Below are positions 6,853 through 13,749 of a stretch of DNA of 29,065 nucleotides, piece after piece. Every line of letters begins with the position of its first letter. Positions within the stretch are counted from its first letter, which is position 1. Below the pieces are notes generated by a model, which was not told the origin of the DNA, made no database searches, and saw nothing but the letters and a program-made list of their open reading frames with translations. The translations under genes were made by a program, and so were the position numbers. The DNA is from JAGQNP01 sp038257245 (GTDB lineage Bacteria; Patescibacteriota; Saccharimonadia; Saccharimonadales; JACQNP01), in the NCBI GenBank assembly GCA_038257245.1, contig JBBSJL010000011.1, positions 1 through 29,065 on the forward strand, given 5' to 3'.

Positions 6853-7671
6853 CTATTTCTCTCGATTATCTATGCGACTCATCGTAGATCTTATAACGTT
6901 TTCGAACAATGCTGATACAGTAAGTGGCCCTACCCCACCCTTTTCTGGAGTAATTATTATGTCTGCTAGTTCCCTGACTTCTGTAGCCACATCGCCAACT
7001 AAGCCGTTGTTATCGGTGGCAACTCCAGCATCAACAATCGTCACATCCGGTTTAATCATACCCTTTGTAATCAACCCCGGTTGCCCGGTTGCACAAACAA
7101 TAATGTCTGCTGTCAGTGTTAGTGCGCTCAGGTTTTTGGTCTTTTTATCAGCTATGGTTACGTCAAATCCTGATGACAACCATATTTTTGCTAATGGTTT
7201 TCCGACCAATCTGCCGTTCCCTACTATTACGATTTTTTTACCACGTAGATCAACATTATAACCGGCTAATAGCCAATCAATGGCCATAGGCGTAGCGGGA
7301 TCAAACTTGGTTTTATCAGCCAAACCATCGACATCCTTGTCCAAAGAAACAGCGTTGAGAACTTCTATTGTTTGGTTTCTGTCCGGTAGCGGTATCTGTA
7401 CTATTATTCCGTGAACTCCATTGTCACTATTTAAACGATTAATTGTTTTGACTGCATCCGATTGATTAATTGTATGAACATCAACATCAACATCTATTTC
7501 TTCACCGTAGTTTTGTTTTAACTTCATGTAACTATCAACTACTGGGTCTGGATTGGTTCGTATAATTGCTAGTTTGGGATTAATGCCATGCGCCTGCTTT
7601 AGGCCGCGGACCTGTTTGGCTTGACGCTCTTTTATAAATCCAACTAACTCTGAACCGTTTAGTAATTTCAT
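6853..7671 (-). CDS. folD: Bifunctional methylenetetrahydrofolate dehydrogenase/cyclohydrolase
   Basis: 272 aa. FolD oxidises 5,10-methylene-THF to 10-formyl-THF in the cytosol. Catalytic Y48 and K52 lie in SYMKLK. The signatures GIIVQIPLP, KDVDGLADK and ATPMAIDWLL follow. The Rossmann part has IVGNGRLVGKPLA, where the usual GRSxxVGxP is shortened to GRLVGKP, and TPEKGGVGPLT replaces the common TPVPGGVGPMT. Length is slightly under the usual 280-290. A -10 TACAAT with TGT sits 7 nt before the ATG (reverse strand), predicting a leaderless message. It leads an operon with the PRTase-like gene and is functionally linked with glyA, folA and folC elsewhere in the window. Confidence 0.93.
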   Translation of the reverse strand: MKLLNGSELVGFIKERQAKQVRGLKQAHGINPKLAIIRTNPDPVVDSYMKLKQNYGEEIDVDVDVHTINQSDAVKTINRLNSDNGVHGIIVQIPLPDRNQTIEVLNAVSLDKDVDGLADKTKFDPATPMAIDWLLAGYNVDLRGKKIVIVGNGRLVGKPLAKIWLSSGFDVTIADKKTKNLSALTLTADIIVCATGQPGLITKGMIKPDVTIVDAGVATDNNGLVGDVATEVRELADIIITPEKGGVGPLTVSALFENVIRSTMSRIDNREK

Positions 7672-7678
7672 CTAGCCT

Positions 7679-7684
7679 ATTGTA
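7679..7684 (-). promoter_or_regulatory. Extended -10 promoter of folD
   Basis: Reverse-strand TACAAT preceded by TGT; gap of 7 nt to the folD ATG. Confidence 0.55.
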
Positions 7685-7689
7685 ACAGT

Positions 7690-7721
7690 TAACATATTGT
7701 AATAACAGAGGTAATATGTTA
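7690..7721. repeat. Inverted repeat between folD and tRNA-Lys
   Basis: Perfect 9-bp arms TAACATATT (7690-7698) and AATATGTTA (7713-7721) with a 14-nt spacer. It lies in the divergent promoter region and could be an operator or a hairpin. AT-rich arms make chance possible. Confidence 0.4.
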
Positions 7722-7744
7722 GTATTTCCAAGTTAATGAATTAC

Positions 7745-7821
7745 GGGCCAGTAGCTCAGCTGGTTAGAGCACCTGCCTCTTAAGCAGGGTGTCCGGGGTT
7801 CAAGTCCCCGCTGGCCCTCCA
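7745..7821 (+). tRNA. tRNA-Lys(CTT)
   Basis: Full cloverleaf: acceptor GGGCCAG/CTGGCCC, D-arm GCTC/GAGC, anticodon stem CCTGC/GCAGG with loop CTCTTAA (anticodon CTT), and T-arm CGGGG/CCCCG. Discriminator T, CCA encoded. A rho-independent terminator follows 7 nt later. Confidence 0.97.
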
Positions 7822-7828
7822 CTAAAGA

Positions 7829-7854
7829 AGTCGAGCCTTTTGCTCGGCTTTTTT
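7829..7854 (+). terminator. Rho-independent terminator after tRNA-Lys
   Basis: 8-bp stem AGTCGAGC/GCTCGGCT (7829-7836 with 7842-7849, one G-T pair), 5-nt loop, then a T run to 7854. Confidence 0.9.
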
Positions 7855-7895
7855 AGTGGCTGTGTTCAATGGGCTTGAATTCCGGGCACGCCAAT

Positions 7896-8015
7896 AGGGT
7901 GTCGGGGGTGAAAACTGCCAATGGCAGTTTGGAAACGAACCTTCTCTTGAAAACTTGTTTTCAAAGATGAAGTTCGAGGGTCGCGGAACGTGACCAAGTC
8001 CCCGCTGGCCCTCCA
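7896..8015 (+). other. Interrupted partial copy of the tRNA-Lys 3' half with a structured insert
   Basis: 7896-7910 matches 13 of 15 bases of tRNA positions 7786-7800 (variable loop and 5' T-stem). 7995-8015 is identical over 21 nt to the tRNA 3' end 7801-7821, including CCA. Placed side by side the two pieces would rebuild the tRNA 3' half, split in the T-loop by 84 nt (7911-7994). That insert can fold into a 9-bp hairpin (7912-7920 with 7922-7930, tiny loop) and a longer imperfect hairpin (7936-7976). The flanking T-stem halves can still pair. It may be a remnant attachment site of an element that used tRNA-Lys, a decayed tRNA, or a small structured RNA. No integrase is nearby. Confidence 0.6.
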
Positions 8016-8049
8016 AGCATAAGCACTATGAAGTGTTAAAACATATGTC

Positions 8050-8055
8050 TATACT
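8050..8055 (+). promoter_or_regulatory. -10 box of the 58-aa membrane protein
   Basis: TATACT ends 6 nt before the ATG at 8062. Confidence 0.4.
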
Positions 8056-8061
8056 ATAGCT

Positions 8062-8238
8062 ATGTATAAGAAACTTTCCCTGGTATTACTAGCATTAGTA
8101 ATAATACTTTTTGTTGGTACAGGTATCGGTTCTGGCAGCTCGGCTGGTATGTTTATAAAGATAGGCGTTGGCTTAATGGCCCTAGCGATTATATTTACTG
8201 GTTTAATTGCCCTATTTAAGAAAACAAAGAAAAACTAA
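8062..8238 (+). CDS. Small membrane protein, 58 aa, two transmembrane segments
   Basis: ATG to TAA. It begins MYKKLSLVLLALVIILFVGTG, a basic start followed by a hydrophobic helix. A glycine/serine-rich turn (GSGSSAG) leads to a second helix (VGLMALAIIFTGLIALF), and the protein ends in a lysine-rich tail (KKTKKN). This pattern, with codon use like its neighbours and a -10 box just upstream, supports a real gene. The positive tail suggests that both ends face the cytosol. Function unknown. Confidence 0.6.
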   Translation: MYKKLSLVLLALVIILFVGTGIGSGSSAGMFIKIGVGLMALAIIFTGLIALFKKTKKN

Positions 8239-8270
8239 CTATAAAAACCGAGTGAGACGGCTCTAATTCT

Positions 8271-8356
8271 AGTTGCAACCGCGAATACGGTGGCCATCCA
8301 GTACGCTTACGATTAAAAAAGAGCAATTAACCTCTGTTTTTGTTATTATTAAATCT
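8271..8356 (+). repeat. Upstream module, copy A (before the membrane gene)
   Basis: Resembles 9132-9218. Both copies start AGTTGC, share a core like GTGGCCATCCAGTACGCTTA, and end in a T-rich extended -10 (TGTTATTAT here, -10 at 8344-8349) just before a start codon. Complementary ends AGTTGC/GCAATT could close a stem. Confidence 0.65.
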
Positions 8357-8740
8357 GTGAGTCACAAACAAAAAAATCACAACATTATTCTAAGAAGAAT
8401 TATTAGAATTTGGATTGTTCTTTGTCTTTCTGCTCTAACATTCATATATTTTCAGTTTACTCTTGGGGCGGCAGGAATAGGAATTTGGGTCCAAGCACTA
8501 CCAGTATTCCTTGCTACGCTAGCCTTAATAATTGGTGTTTACCGTGTTGCTCATAACAAACCTGCTCTTGCTCTTTTGTTCTGGGGTACGCTGCCAGCTT
8601 GGCTTATTCATATACCAATAACAATTATGTCTGACAGCGAAAGTCCGATATTTGTAATTGCAACGGGTATAGTGCCACTAGTCGCTGGAATATTATGGGT
8701 AATTCACGTAGGAAATAACACTAACAAGACTGATGAATAA
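8357..8740 (+). CDS. Membrane protein, 127 aa, paralogue of the next gene
   Basis: I choose the GTG at 8357: a -10 TATTAT with TGT lies exactly 7 nt before it, while the longer frame to 8273 runs through the repeated upstream module. After a basic N-terminus (SHKQKNHNIILRRIIR) there are about four hydrophobic helices. The motif HIPITIMSDSESPIF in the third loop is shared with the next protein (HIPITMFGNDESPIF). The 3' end overlaps the next gene by 8 nt. It is an integral membrane protein of unknown function, perhaps a heteromer partner of its paralogue. Confidence 0.75.
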   Translation: MSHKQKNHNIILRRIIRIWIVLCLSALTFIYFQFTLGAAGIGIWVQALPVFLATLALIIGVYRVAHNKPALALLFWGTLPAWLIHIPITIMSDSESPIFVIATGIVPLVAGILWVIHVGNNTNKTDE

Positions 8741-9092
8741 ACGGAAACCAAGTAAAGCAATGAAGCCTAGAACTAATCAGTACTTTAAAGTTACGAGTTT
8801 GGCACTTTTGGCACTTATATACTTTAGGTTTGGAGCTGGAGCAATAACGCTAGAATTTTGGGTCCTTGCTATAGCTTCATTTGTGGCAACTATTGCACTT
8901 ATCATAGGTGGGGTAAAAGTATCACGTAAACAACCAGCGTCTTGGGTTGTTTTAACTGGAACTCTCGCAGCTTTTATTGCTCACATCCCAATTACAATGT
9001 TCGGTAACGATGAAAGCCCGATTTTCTTAATTGTGTTAGCAATAGTGCCCGCTATAGCACTTATTAGCTTGCTATATAACCGTAAAGATTAA
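8733..9092 (+). CDS. Membrane protein, 119 aa, paralogue of the preceding gene
   Basis: ATG start overlapping the preceding stop by 8 nt, so translation is probably coupled. The N-terminus is basic (MNKRKPSKAMKPRTNQ), followed by four hydrophobic stretches. It shares the pattern YFxFxxGAxxxxxWVxA, the helix VATIALIIGG and the HIPIT-x8-ESPIF segment with the product of 8357. Tandem duplication is the simplest origin. No enzymatic residues are evident; the conserved histidine and glutamate between helices are candidates for a functional site. Unknown family. Confidence 0.78.
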   Translation: MNKRKPSKAMKPRTNQYFKVTSLALLALIYFRFGAGAITLEFWVLAIASFVATIALIIGGVKVSRKQPASWVVLTGTLAAFIAHIPITMFGNDESPIFLIVLAIVPAIALISLLYNRKD

Positions 9093-9131
9093 GCATTTAT
9101 AGCTACTGAATAACTAGGGCAGTTGTAAATT

Positions 9132-9218
9132 AGTTGCGATGGACAAGACTGTGGTCCTCCAATACGCTTATGCTTAGAGCAACGGTATATATCTCTTTTT
9201 TGTTATAATACTGTAAAT
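9132..9218 (+). repeat. Upstream module, copy B (before the M15 peptidase)
   Basis: Second copy of the 8271-8356 module, about two-thirds identical by eye. Core GTGGTCCTCCAATACGCTTA; ends AGTTGC and GCAAC are complementary. It finishes in a strong extended -10 (TGT then TATAAT, 9204-9209) 9 nt before the ATG at 9219. Confidence 0.65.
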
Positions 9219-9785
9219 ATGAAAATGAGAAGAATAGTTGACTCGTCATTACCAATCGCTCAAATATTGAGACAAAACCCGAATAAGCATTGTCCGCAAG
9301 AAATACTGGACGAACTAGTAGTGCTTGATGTTGAGTATATATCCTTCGACAGTAAGCTACATAAAGGACAGATAGCCGTTCATGGAGAATTGGCTGAAGA
9401 TGTTGTTGGGGCGTTTAATCTGCTAATGGATGAAAAATTTCCTGTACAGACAGTAATCCCGATCTCTTCTGAAAAGTTTTTATGGGATGACGACCTATCT
9501 ATGGTTCATAACAATACCTCATCATTTAACTTTCGATTCGTGAGGGACACTACCGACATGTCAAACCATTCAACTGGAAGAGCTGTTGATATAAACCCGA
9601 GACTCAATCCGTGTTTCCTTAAGAAGGGAGTGTTCCCTAGACATTCTTGTTACGACACAACAGTCTCAGGCACTATTTTACAAGACAGTAAACTCGTACA
9701 ATACTTCAAGAAATTAGGGTGGGAATGGGGTGGTGACTGGAATACAGACCCAGATTATCATCATTTCGAGAAAGTTGCAGAGTAG
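9219..9785 (+). CDS. M15-family metallopeptidase (peptidoglycan L-Ala-D-Glu or D-Ala-D-Ala type), 188 aa
   Basis: The zinc-site motif SNHSTGRAVDI is at 116-125 (ligands H117 and D124), and the C-terminal GWEWGGDW...DYHHFE (167-184) gives the last histidine ligand, probably H182, as in endolysin-like and VanX/VanY-type enzymes. The preceding FNFRFV segment and WDD/NNTSSF region also fit the M15 catalytic domain. The first 60 residues are a less conserved N-terminal part. No signal peptide or membrane anchor is visible, so it is either cytosolic (peptide recycling) or exported by another route. It stands alone behind the repeated upstream module. Confidence 0.85.
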   Translation: MKMRRIVDSSLPIAQILRQNPNKHCPQEILDELVVLDVEYISFDSKLHKGQIAVHGELAEDVVGAFNLLMDEKFPVQTVIPISSEKFLWDDDLSMVHNNTSSFNFRFVRDTTDMSNHSTGRAVDINPRLNPCFLKKGVFPRHSCYDTTVSGTILQDSKLVQYFKKLGWEWGGDWNTDPDYHHFEKVAE

Positions 9786-9812
9786 TCACAACTGGTAATG
9801 CAAACAGGTTGA

Positions 9813-12110
9813 TCACTTGATTAGTTTTTTACCTGTTTTTGCGGCCTTTTTTATACCTTTTTTCACTGTAGGTTTTATTGCATCTATTACGTTCGGCTTT
9901 TTGGGAATTATCAATCTATTTAACAGCTTGAGGACTCCGTCGACATCTTTCACCCAGTACTTAGCCGTTGTTGGTTCGTGCCCAACTCTAACGGTATTAG
10001 CGTGCTGCGGCAGAACACTAAACATATCCTCATCAGTATAATCGTCTCCTATACACATAATAAAATCATAATCGTTTTCGTCTATTATCTTTTTGATAAT
10101 TTTGCCTTTATTTATTTCTCTTGGTTTTACTTCAATGATTTTACTTCCCTGATGAATACTGAGTTTACTGTGATCAATTGTTTCGTTTAACTCCCGGAGT
10201 AGACTCATTTTTCTGATGTAAGCAAGTTCGGTTGGTACCTTACGATAGTGCCAAACGACTGACATTGTTTTAACTTCTATGTCCGCACCCGGTGTTCTGG
10301 CAGTTATTTTTTCCAGTATCGGTATAATGATTTTCTTATGAGAATCGATCGAAATTGGAGATTTTGTCCATTTCCCCAATATTTTTACCCATGCACCATG
10401 CTCAGCGACTAGATTAATTGTACCTATCTTACCCAACCATTTGTTCAATATTTTATGAGGCCTACCACTTATGACAAATACGTCCGTTCCTTTTCTATTA
10501 GTGAGCTTGGTCAAAAGACCGCTCAGTTGCTTCGATGGTTTAACTTTTGCTGATTCGTAATCTGACTGTAATCTAACTAGCGTACCGTCGTAATCTAGTA
10601 AAAGTAGTCGTTTTTTGCTACGTTTAAAATCTTCCCGGAAATCATTGGTTATATTATCGTCAATCAAACTCTTTCCTTTATGAATTTGTAATGCTTTTAC
10701 CTCAACTAACTGTTCAATAAAATCATTGCCCCATTTTTGCACAGTATATTCCGATATTCTAGCATTCATGATTTTTAGCCGCTTTTTTTGTTCTTTTTTG
10801 GGCATTGATAGTGCAGCTATGATCGCTTGTCCAATTGAGTCAACGTCGTTTGGATTAACTTTTATGGCCTCGTGGAGTTCATCGATAGCACCGGCCATTT
10901 CACTTAGTACTAAAACCCCCGTGTCACTACTGTTGGCTGCTACATACTCTTTTGCTACGAGATTCATACCATCACGCAATGGCGTTACTAGAGCAACGTC
11001 AGCTAGCTTATATAATGCCACTAGCTCATTAAATGGAGTATTTCTGTACTGGTAATTGATTGGTGTCCAGTTAACGGTAGAATATAAGCCATTAATACGG
11101 CTGACTGCAAGCTCAATAGTTTTCCTTAATTCTTTATATGTATCTACATCTGAGCGCGAAGGAACAGCTAATACAATCATTGTAATTTTTTTGTGATACT
11201 TTTTATTCGACTCTAGAAGTTGTTCAAATGCTTCGAGCCGCTTAATGATACCTTTTGAATAATCTAAACGATCCACAGATAAAATAATTTTTTGATCTTT
11301 ATAATGTTTGCTAAGTTCTTTTTGGTATTTTTTTGTTACTTTATTTTTTTTGGCAGATGCAAATCTATCGTAATCTATACCTATAGGAAAAGCATCTGCT
11401 TTTACCATCCGTCCACTTAAGTGCAAAACTCCGTATTTACTATCATGCCCGACTGAACGCATTACACTACTTAAAAAGTGTCGGACGTAATCGTAAATGT
11501 GAAAACCGACCAAATCGGCACCCAATAAACCATTCAATAGCTGATCACCGTTTGGTAATTGGCGGAAAACCTCGTACGACGGAAAAGGAATATGTAAAAA
11601 GAAACCTATCGTCGAATTTGGCATGATTGTTCTAAGCATTTTTGGCAATAACATAAGATGATAGTCATGAATCCAGATAAGTGAATTTTGGTCTGACAAT
11701 TTTTCTATCTCATCTCTAAATAATTCGTTCACGTTCTTGTAAGATAACCAGTAGTCCGCGTTGTGTTGAGTGTAACTCTGGAAATAGTGGAACAACGGCC
11801 AAATCGTATCATTCGCATACCCCGAGTAAAATTTGTCAATTTGGGCACTAGAAAGAAATACTGGTAAGCACCCCATGGCACTAAGCTTAGTTGTTATTTG
11901 TAATCTTTCACTTTTAGAAAGTTCATCCGAGGCAATACCTGGCCACCCAACCCAAGTCATTTTTTCATTACTTATACCTAGTGAAGACATCGCAACGGCC
12001 AAACCACCGGAACTAGACGTATATACTAGTTCGCCATTTTCTTTTGAAACCGTAACAGGCAACCGATTTGATACGATTATTAAATTTTTATCGTTAAGTA
12101 TATCTTTCAT
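9813..12110 (-). CDS. otsA-otsB: Fused trehalose-6-phosphate synthase/phosphatase, 765 aa
   Basis: The N-terminal about 480 residues are a GT20 glucosyltransferase (UDP-Glc + Glc-6-P to trehalose-6-P): SNRLPVTV, GGLAVAMSSL, WVGWPG, WIHDYHLMLLP, FFLHIPFPSYEVFR, DRLDYSKGI, TPLRDGMNLVAKEY. The C-terminal about 250 residues are a HAD phosphatase releasing trehalose: LLLDYDGTL nucleophile motif, VISGRP, AEHGAW, GDDYTDEDMF. A lysine-rich tail of about 25 residues (VKKGIKKAAKTGKKLIK) follows. I start at the ATG before DILNDKN; an in-frame ATG at 12128 is an alternative. The frame open to 12173 runs through the promoter and is unlikely. Fusion makes both steps from one polypeptide. Confidence 0.92.
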   Translation of the reverse strand: MKDILNDKNLIIVSNRLPVTVSKENGELVYTSSSGGLAVAMSSLGISNEKMTWVGWPGIASDELSKSERLQITTKLSAMGCLPVFLSSAQIDKFYSGYANDTIWPLFHYFQSYTQHNADYWLSYKNVNELFRDEIEKLSDQNSLIWIHDYHLMLLPKMLRTIMPNSTIGFFLHIPFPSYEVFRQLPNGDQLLNGLLGADLVGFHIYDYVRHFLSSVMRSVGHDSKYGVLHLSGRMVKADAFPIGIDYDRFASAKKNKVTKKYQKELSKHYKDQKIILSVDRLDYSKGIIKRLEAFEQLLESNKKYHKKITMIVLAVPSRSDVDTYKELRKTIELAVSRINGLYSTVNWTPINYQYRNTPFNELVALYKLADVALVTPLRDGMNLVAKEYVAANSSDTGVLVLSEMAGAIDELHEAIKVNPNDVDSIGQAIIAALSMPKKEQKKRLKIMNARISEYTVQKWGNDFIEQLVEVKALQIHKGKSLIDDNITNDFREDFKRSKKRLLLLDYDGTLVRLQSDYESAKVKPSKQLSGLLTKLTNRKGTDVFVISGRPHKILNKWLGKIGTINLVAEHGAWVKILGKWTKSPISIDSHKKIIIPILEKITARTPGADIEVKTMSVVWHYRKVPTELAYIRKMSLLRELNETIDHSKLSIHQGSKIIEVKPREINKGKIIKKIIDENDYDFIMCIGDDYTDEDMFSVLPQHANTVRVGHEPTTAKYWVKDVDGVLKLLNRLIIPKKPNVIDAIKPTVKKGIKKAAKTGKKLIK

Positions 12111-12140
12111 AACTGGTAGAATGTGCATGATAGAAAAATT

Positions 12141-12152
12141 AGGTGTACACCT
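12141..12152. promoter_or_regulatory. Perfect palindrome in the otsA-otsB leader
   Basis: AGGTGTACACCT, a 12-bp perfect palindrome, 12 nt downstream of the -10 box and just after the predicted transcription start. Position fits a repressor operator. Confidence 0.4.
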
Positions 12153-12163
12153 TGACCGGAACC

Positions 12164-12169
12164 ATTGTA
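12164..12169 (-). promoter_or_regulatory. Extended -10 promoter of otsA-otsB
   Basis: Reverse-strand TACAAT preceded by TGG, with a possible -35 TTACAT 16 nt upstream. Unlike most genes here it leaves a leader of about 30-45 nt. Confidence 0.5.
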
Positions 12170-12228
12170 CCACAGTTATTATGCAATGTAATCATTAGTG
12201 TTATTGTCAATACCTGCAAATCACCTGG

Positions 12229-12798
12229 TTAGTGCTGTTCTTGTGACAAAATTGTAGCTGCTAGCTGACCTAAGCCTAGCAATGAATATAGTATAAAAAC
12301 TATTCCTATGGTATTCACTAATGTACCTACGGTATTGTTCAGACTTATTGTCGCTGTGGCACCAAAACTTGCAATTATTGGTGTAATTATAGATGTACCA
12401 CACGCAATACAACCACCACCTATAATCGCTGCCGTTAGACCACCGACACTACTTTTGTTTTTAGAGAGTTTGAACGCACCATTTCGCACGACAAACACAA
12501 TAAGCATAATATTTACACCAAAAAGAAAAGAGAATAAAAGCATAATCATGGACTGCGTGCTCTCGTAGTTGGTTGCAATACCCCCGTAAACATCAGTAAC
12601 AAATTCTAGTTTTTGAGCAAAGTTGATTGGAGCTTCAACAACTATATACCATAGTAATTGCGTATTTAGTGACCATAGAATTATTCCTAAGGTAATAAAC
12701 CCCACCGCAATTGAACCGAGTACGTAAAGTGGGTTTTTCATGACACCTAAAATACCCTTCAGTGCTATTTTTATTTTCAACTTGATTGGTATTATCAT
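12229..12798 (-). CDS. Integral membrane protein with an intramembrane CxxC, 189 aa
   Basis: A basic N-terminus (KLKIKIALKGI) precedes about five hydrophobic segments. The most striking stretch is GGGCIACGTSIITPIIASFGA (127-147): cysteines C130 and C133 in a glycine-rich hydrophobic context, which recalls redox membrane proteins that relay electrons to periplasmic thioredoxin-fold partners, although it is not a recognisable DsbB, DsbD or VKOR. It overlaps the DsbA-like gene by 4 nt and is last in the arsR-grx-dsbA operon, supporting a role as membrane partner of that thiol system. A metal-handling role is the alternative. Confidence 0.8.
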   Translation of the reverse strand: MIIPIKLKIKIALKGILGVMKNPLYVLGSIAVGFITLGIILWSLNTQLLWYIVVEAPINFAQKLEFVTDVYGGIATNYESTQSMIMLLFSFLFGVNIMLIVFVVRNGAFKLSKNKSSVGGLTAAIIGGGCIACGTSIITPIIASFGATATISLNNTVGTLVNTIGIVFILYSLLGLGQLAATILSQEQH

Positions 12799-13511
12799 CG
12801 GCTTTGGGCTTGAATCAATTTATCGAAAATACCGAAAGGTTGAGCGCCAACTATTTTTTGGCCGCCAATAATAAATGTTGGCGTACCATTAGCACCCTCA
12901 CTGTGAGACAAAGCCAAGTCTGAATCAACTGCCTGCGAGTAATCCTTGTTTGTAAGGCATGTGCTAAATTTTTCTTTATTGAATCCTTCAATGCCGCCTA
13001 CAAGATTACGCAAATTATCTTCAGAAAATACTTGAGTAGATTCACCTTCACTAATTTTACCTTTTGAATAATACTCATCCCAAATATGACCATAAAGAAT
13101 GTCATGATAGAGACCAAATGCACCCTGTTCATTTGCACAGTATGCCCCTTCTGCTGCTGTCCGCGAGTCTGGCGCAATAAAAGGCAAGTTTCTAAATATT
13201 ATCTTAACGGTTCCCTTGTCTATATATTCTCTTTTTAGATCGTTATAGACTGTTCTGGTAAATTTATTACAGGTTGGGCATTTAAAATCAGCAAACTCGA
13301 TAATATCGATCTGTGCACTTGCGCTGCCGATTATTAGATCAGGAGCCTGTTCTTTGGTCCTGACAACAGGGTTTTGACGCTGCTGCGATGTGATGTTTGT
13401 GTCAGAATCAGCATTCTTGTTTTGTGTAGAGTCCGTGTTGCTACTAGGCAAAAGTAGAAATAACCCGACTAAACTAACGGCTAATAACGTACCTATAATT
13501 ACTTTTTTCAC
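12795..13511 (-). CDS. DsbA-family thiol-disulfide oxidoreductase, membrane-anchored, 238 aa
   Basis: Residues 1-22 form an uncleaved signal-anchor (KKVIIGTLLAVSLVGLFLLL), followed by a polar Ser/Asn/Gln linker to about 60. The thioredoxin-like domain has the active site FADFKCPTC (C78, C81), a helical insert, and the cis-proline segment GANGTPTFIIGG near the C-terminus. It should act on the outer face of the membrane, making or breaking disulfides in secreted proteins. GTG start sharing one base with the glutaredoxin stop (TAGTG). Downstream it overlaps the CxxC membrane protein by 4 nt. Confidence 0.92.
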   Translation of the reverse strand: MKKVIIGTLLAVSLVGLFLLLPSSNTDSTQNKNADSDTNITSQQRQNPVVRTKEQAPDLIIGSASAQIDIIEFADFKCPTCNKFTRTVYNDLKREYIDKGTVKIIFRNLPFIAPDSRTAAEGAYCANEQGAFGLYHDILYGHIWDEYYSKGKISEGESTQVFSEDNLRNLVGGIEGFNKEKFSTCLTNKDYSQAVDSDLALSHSEGANGTPTFIIGGQKIVGAQPFGIFDKLIQAQSR

Positions 13512-13747
13512 TATTTTTTTCCTAATAAATGCTCCAGCTTGGGTTTATCAAACCCAACCGTAATATCTCCATCTATGTCAATTACTGGTACACCCATTTG
13601 GCCTGATTTTTCTACCATTTCCTTAGCAGCTTCATTATCTTGACTAACATCTTTTTCGGTGTACTTAATATCTTTAGATTTCATCCAATTTTTTGCCATA
13701 TGACAGAATCCGCAAGTTGGGGTGCTATAAATAGTTACGTCGCTCAT
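13511..13747 (-). CDS. Glutaredoxin-like protein, 78 aa
   Basis: A compact thioredoxin fold with active site TCGFC (C12, C15) directly after the first strand VTIYSTP, the cis-proline segment MGVPVIDIDG, and the closing VGFD. Length and the final VGFDxxKLEHLL are typical of the small bacterial glutaredoxin/NrdH-like group. It is a cytosolic dithiol reductant. It lies 2 nt after the arsR stop and one base overlaps the dsbA-like start, so all four genes form one transcription unit covering both sides of the membrane. Confidence 0.92.
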   Translation of the reverse strand: MSDVTIYSTPTCGFCHMAKNWMKSKDIKYTEKDVSQDNEAAKEMVEKSGQMGVPVIDIDGDITVGFDKPKLEHLLGKK

Positions 13748-13749
13748 AG

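Noticed and set aside
6424..7261. Plus-strand frames opposite the PRTase-like gene and folD
   Set aside because: They are antisense shadows of two genes with clear motifs.
7822..8016. Reverse-strand 64-aa frame across the tRNA-like element
   Set aside because: It runs through the terminator and the tRNA 3' copy, with no start signal and no protein-like pattern.
8273..8356. N-terminal extension of the 127-aa membrane protein to 8273
   Set aside because: This stretch matches the non-coding module at 9132-9218, and the -10 box places the start at 8357.
12111..12173. Extended N-terminus of the trehalose enzyme to 12173
   Set aside because: It would place coding sequence over the extended -10 and the palindrome; homology begins after the ATG at 12110.
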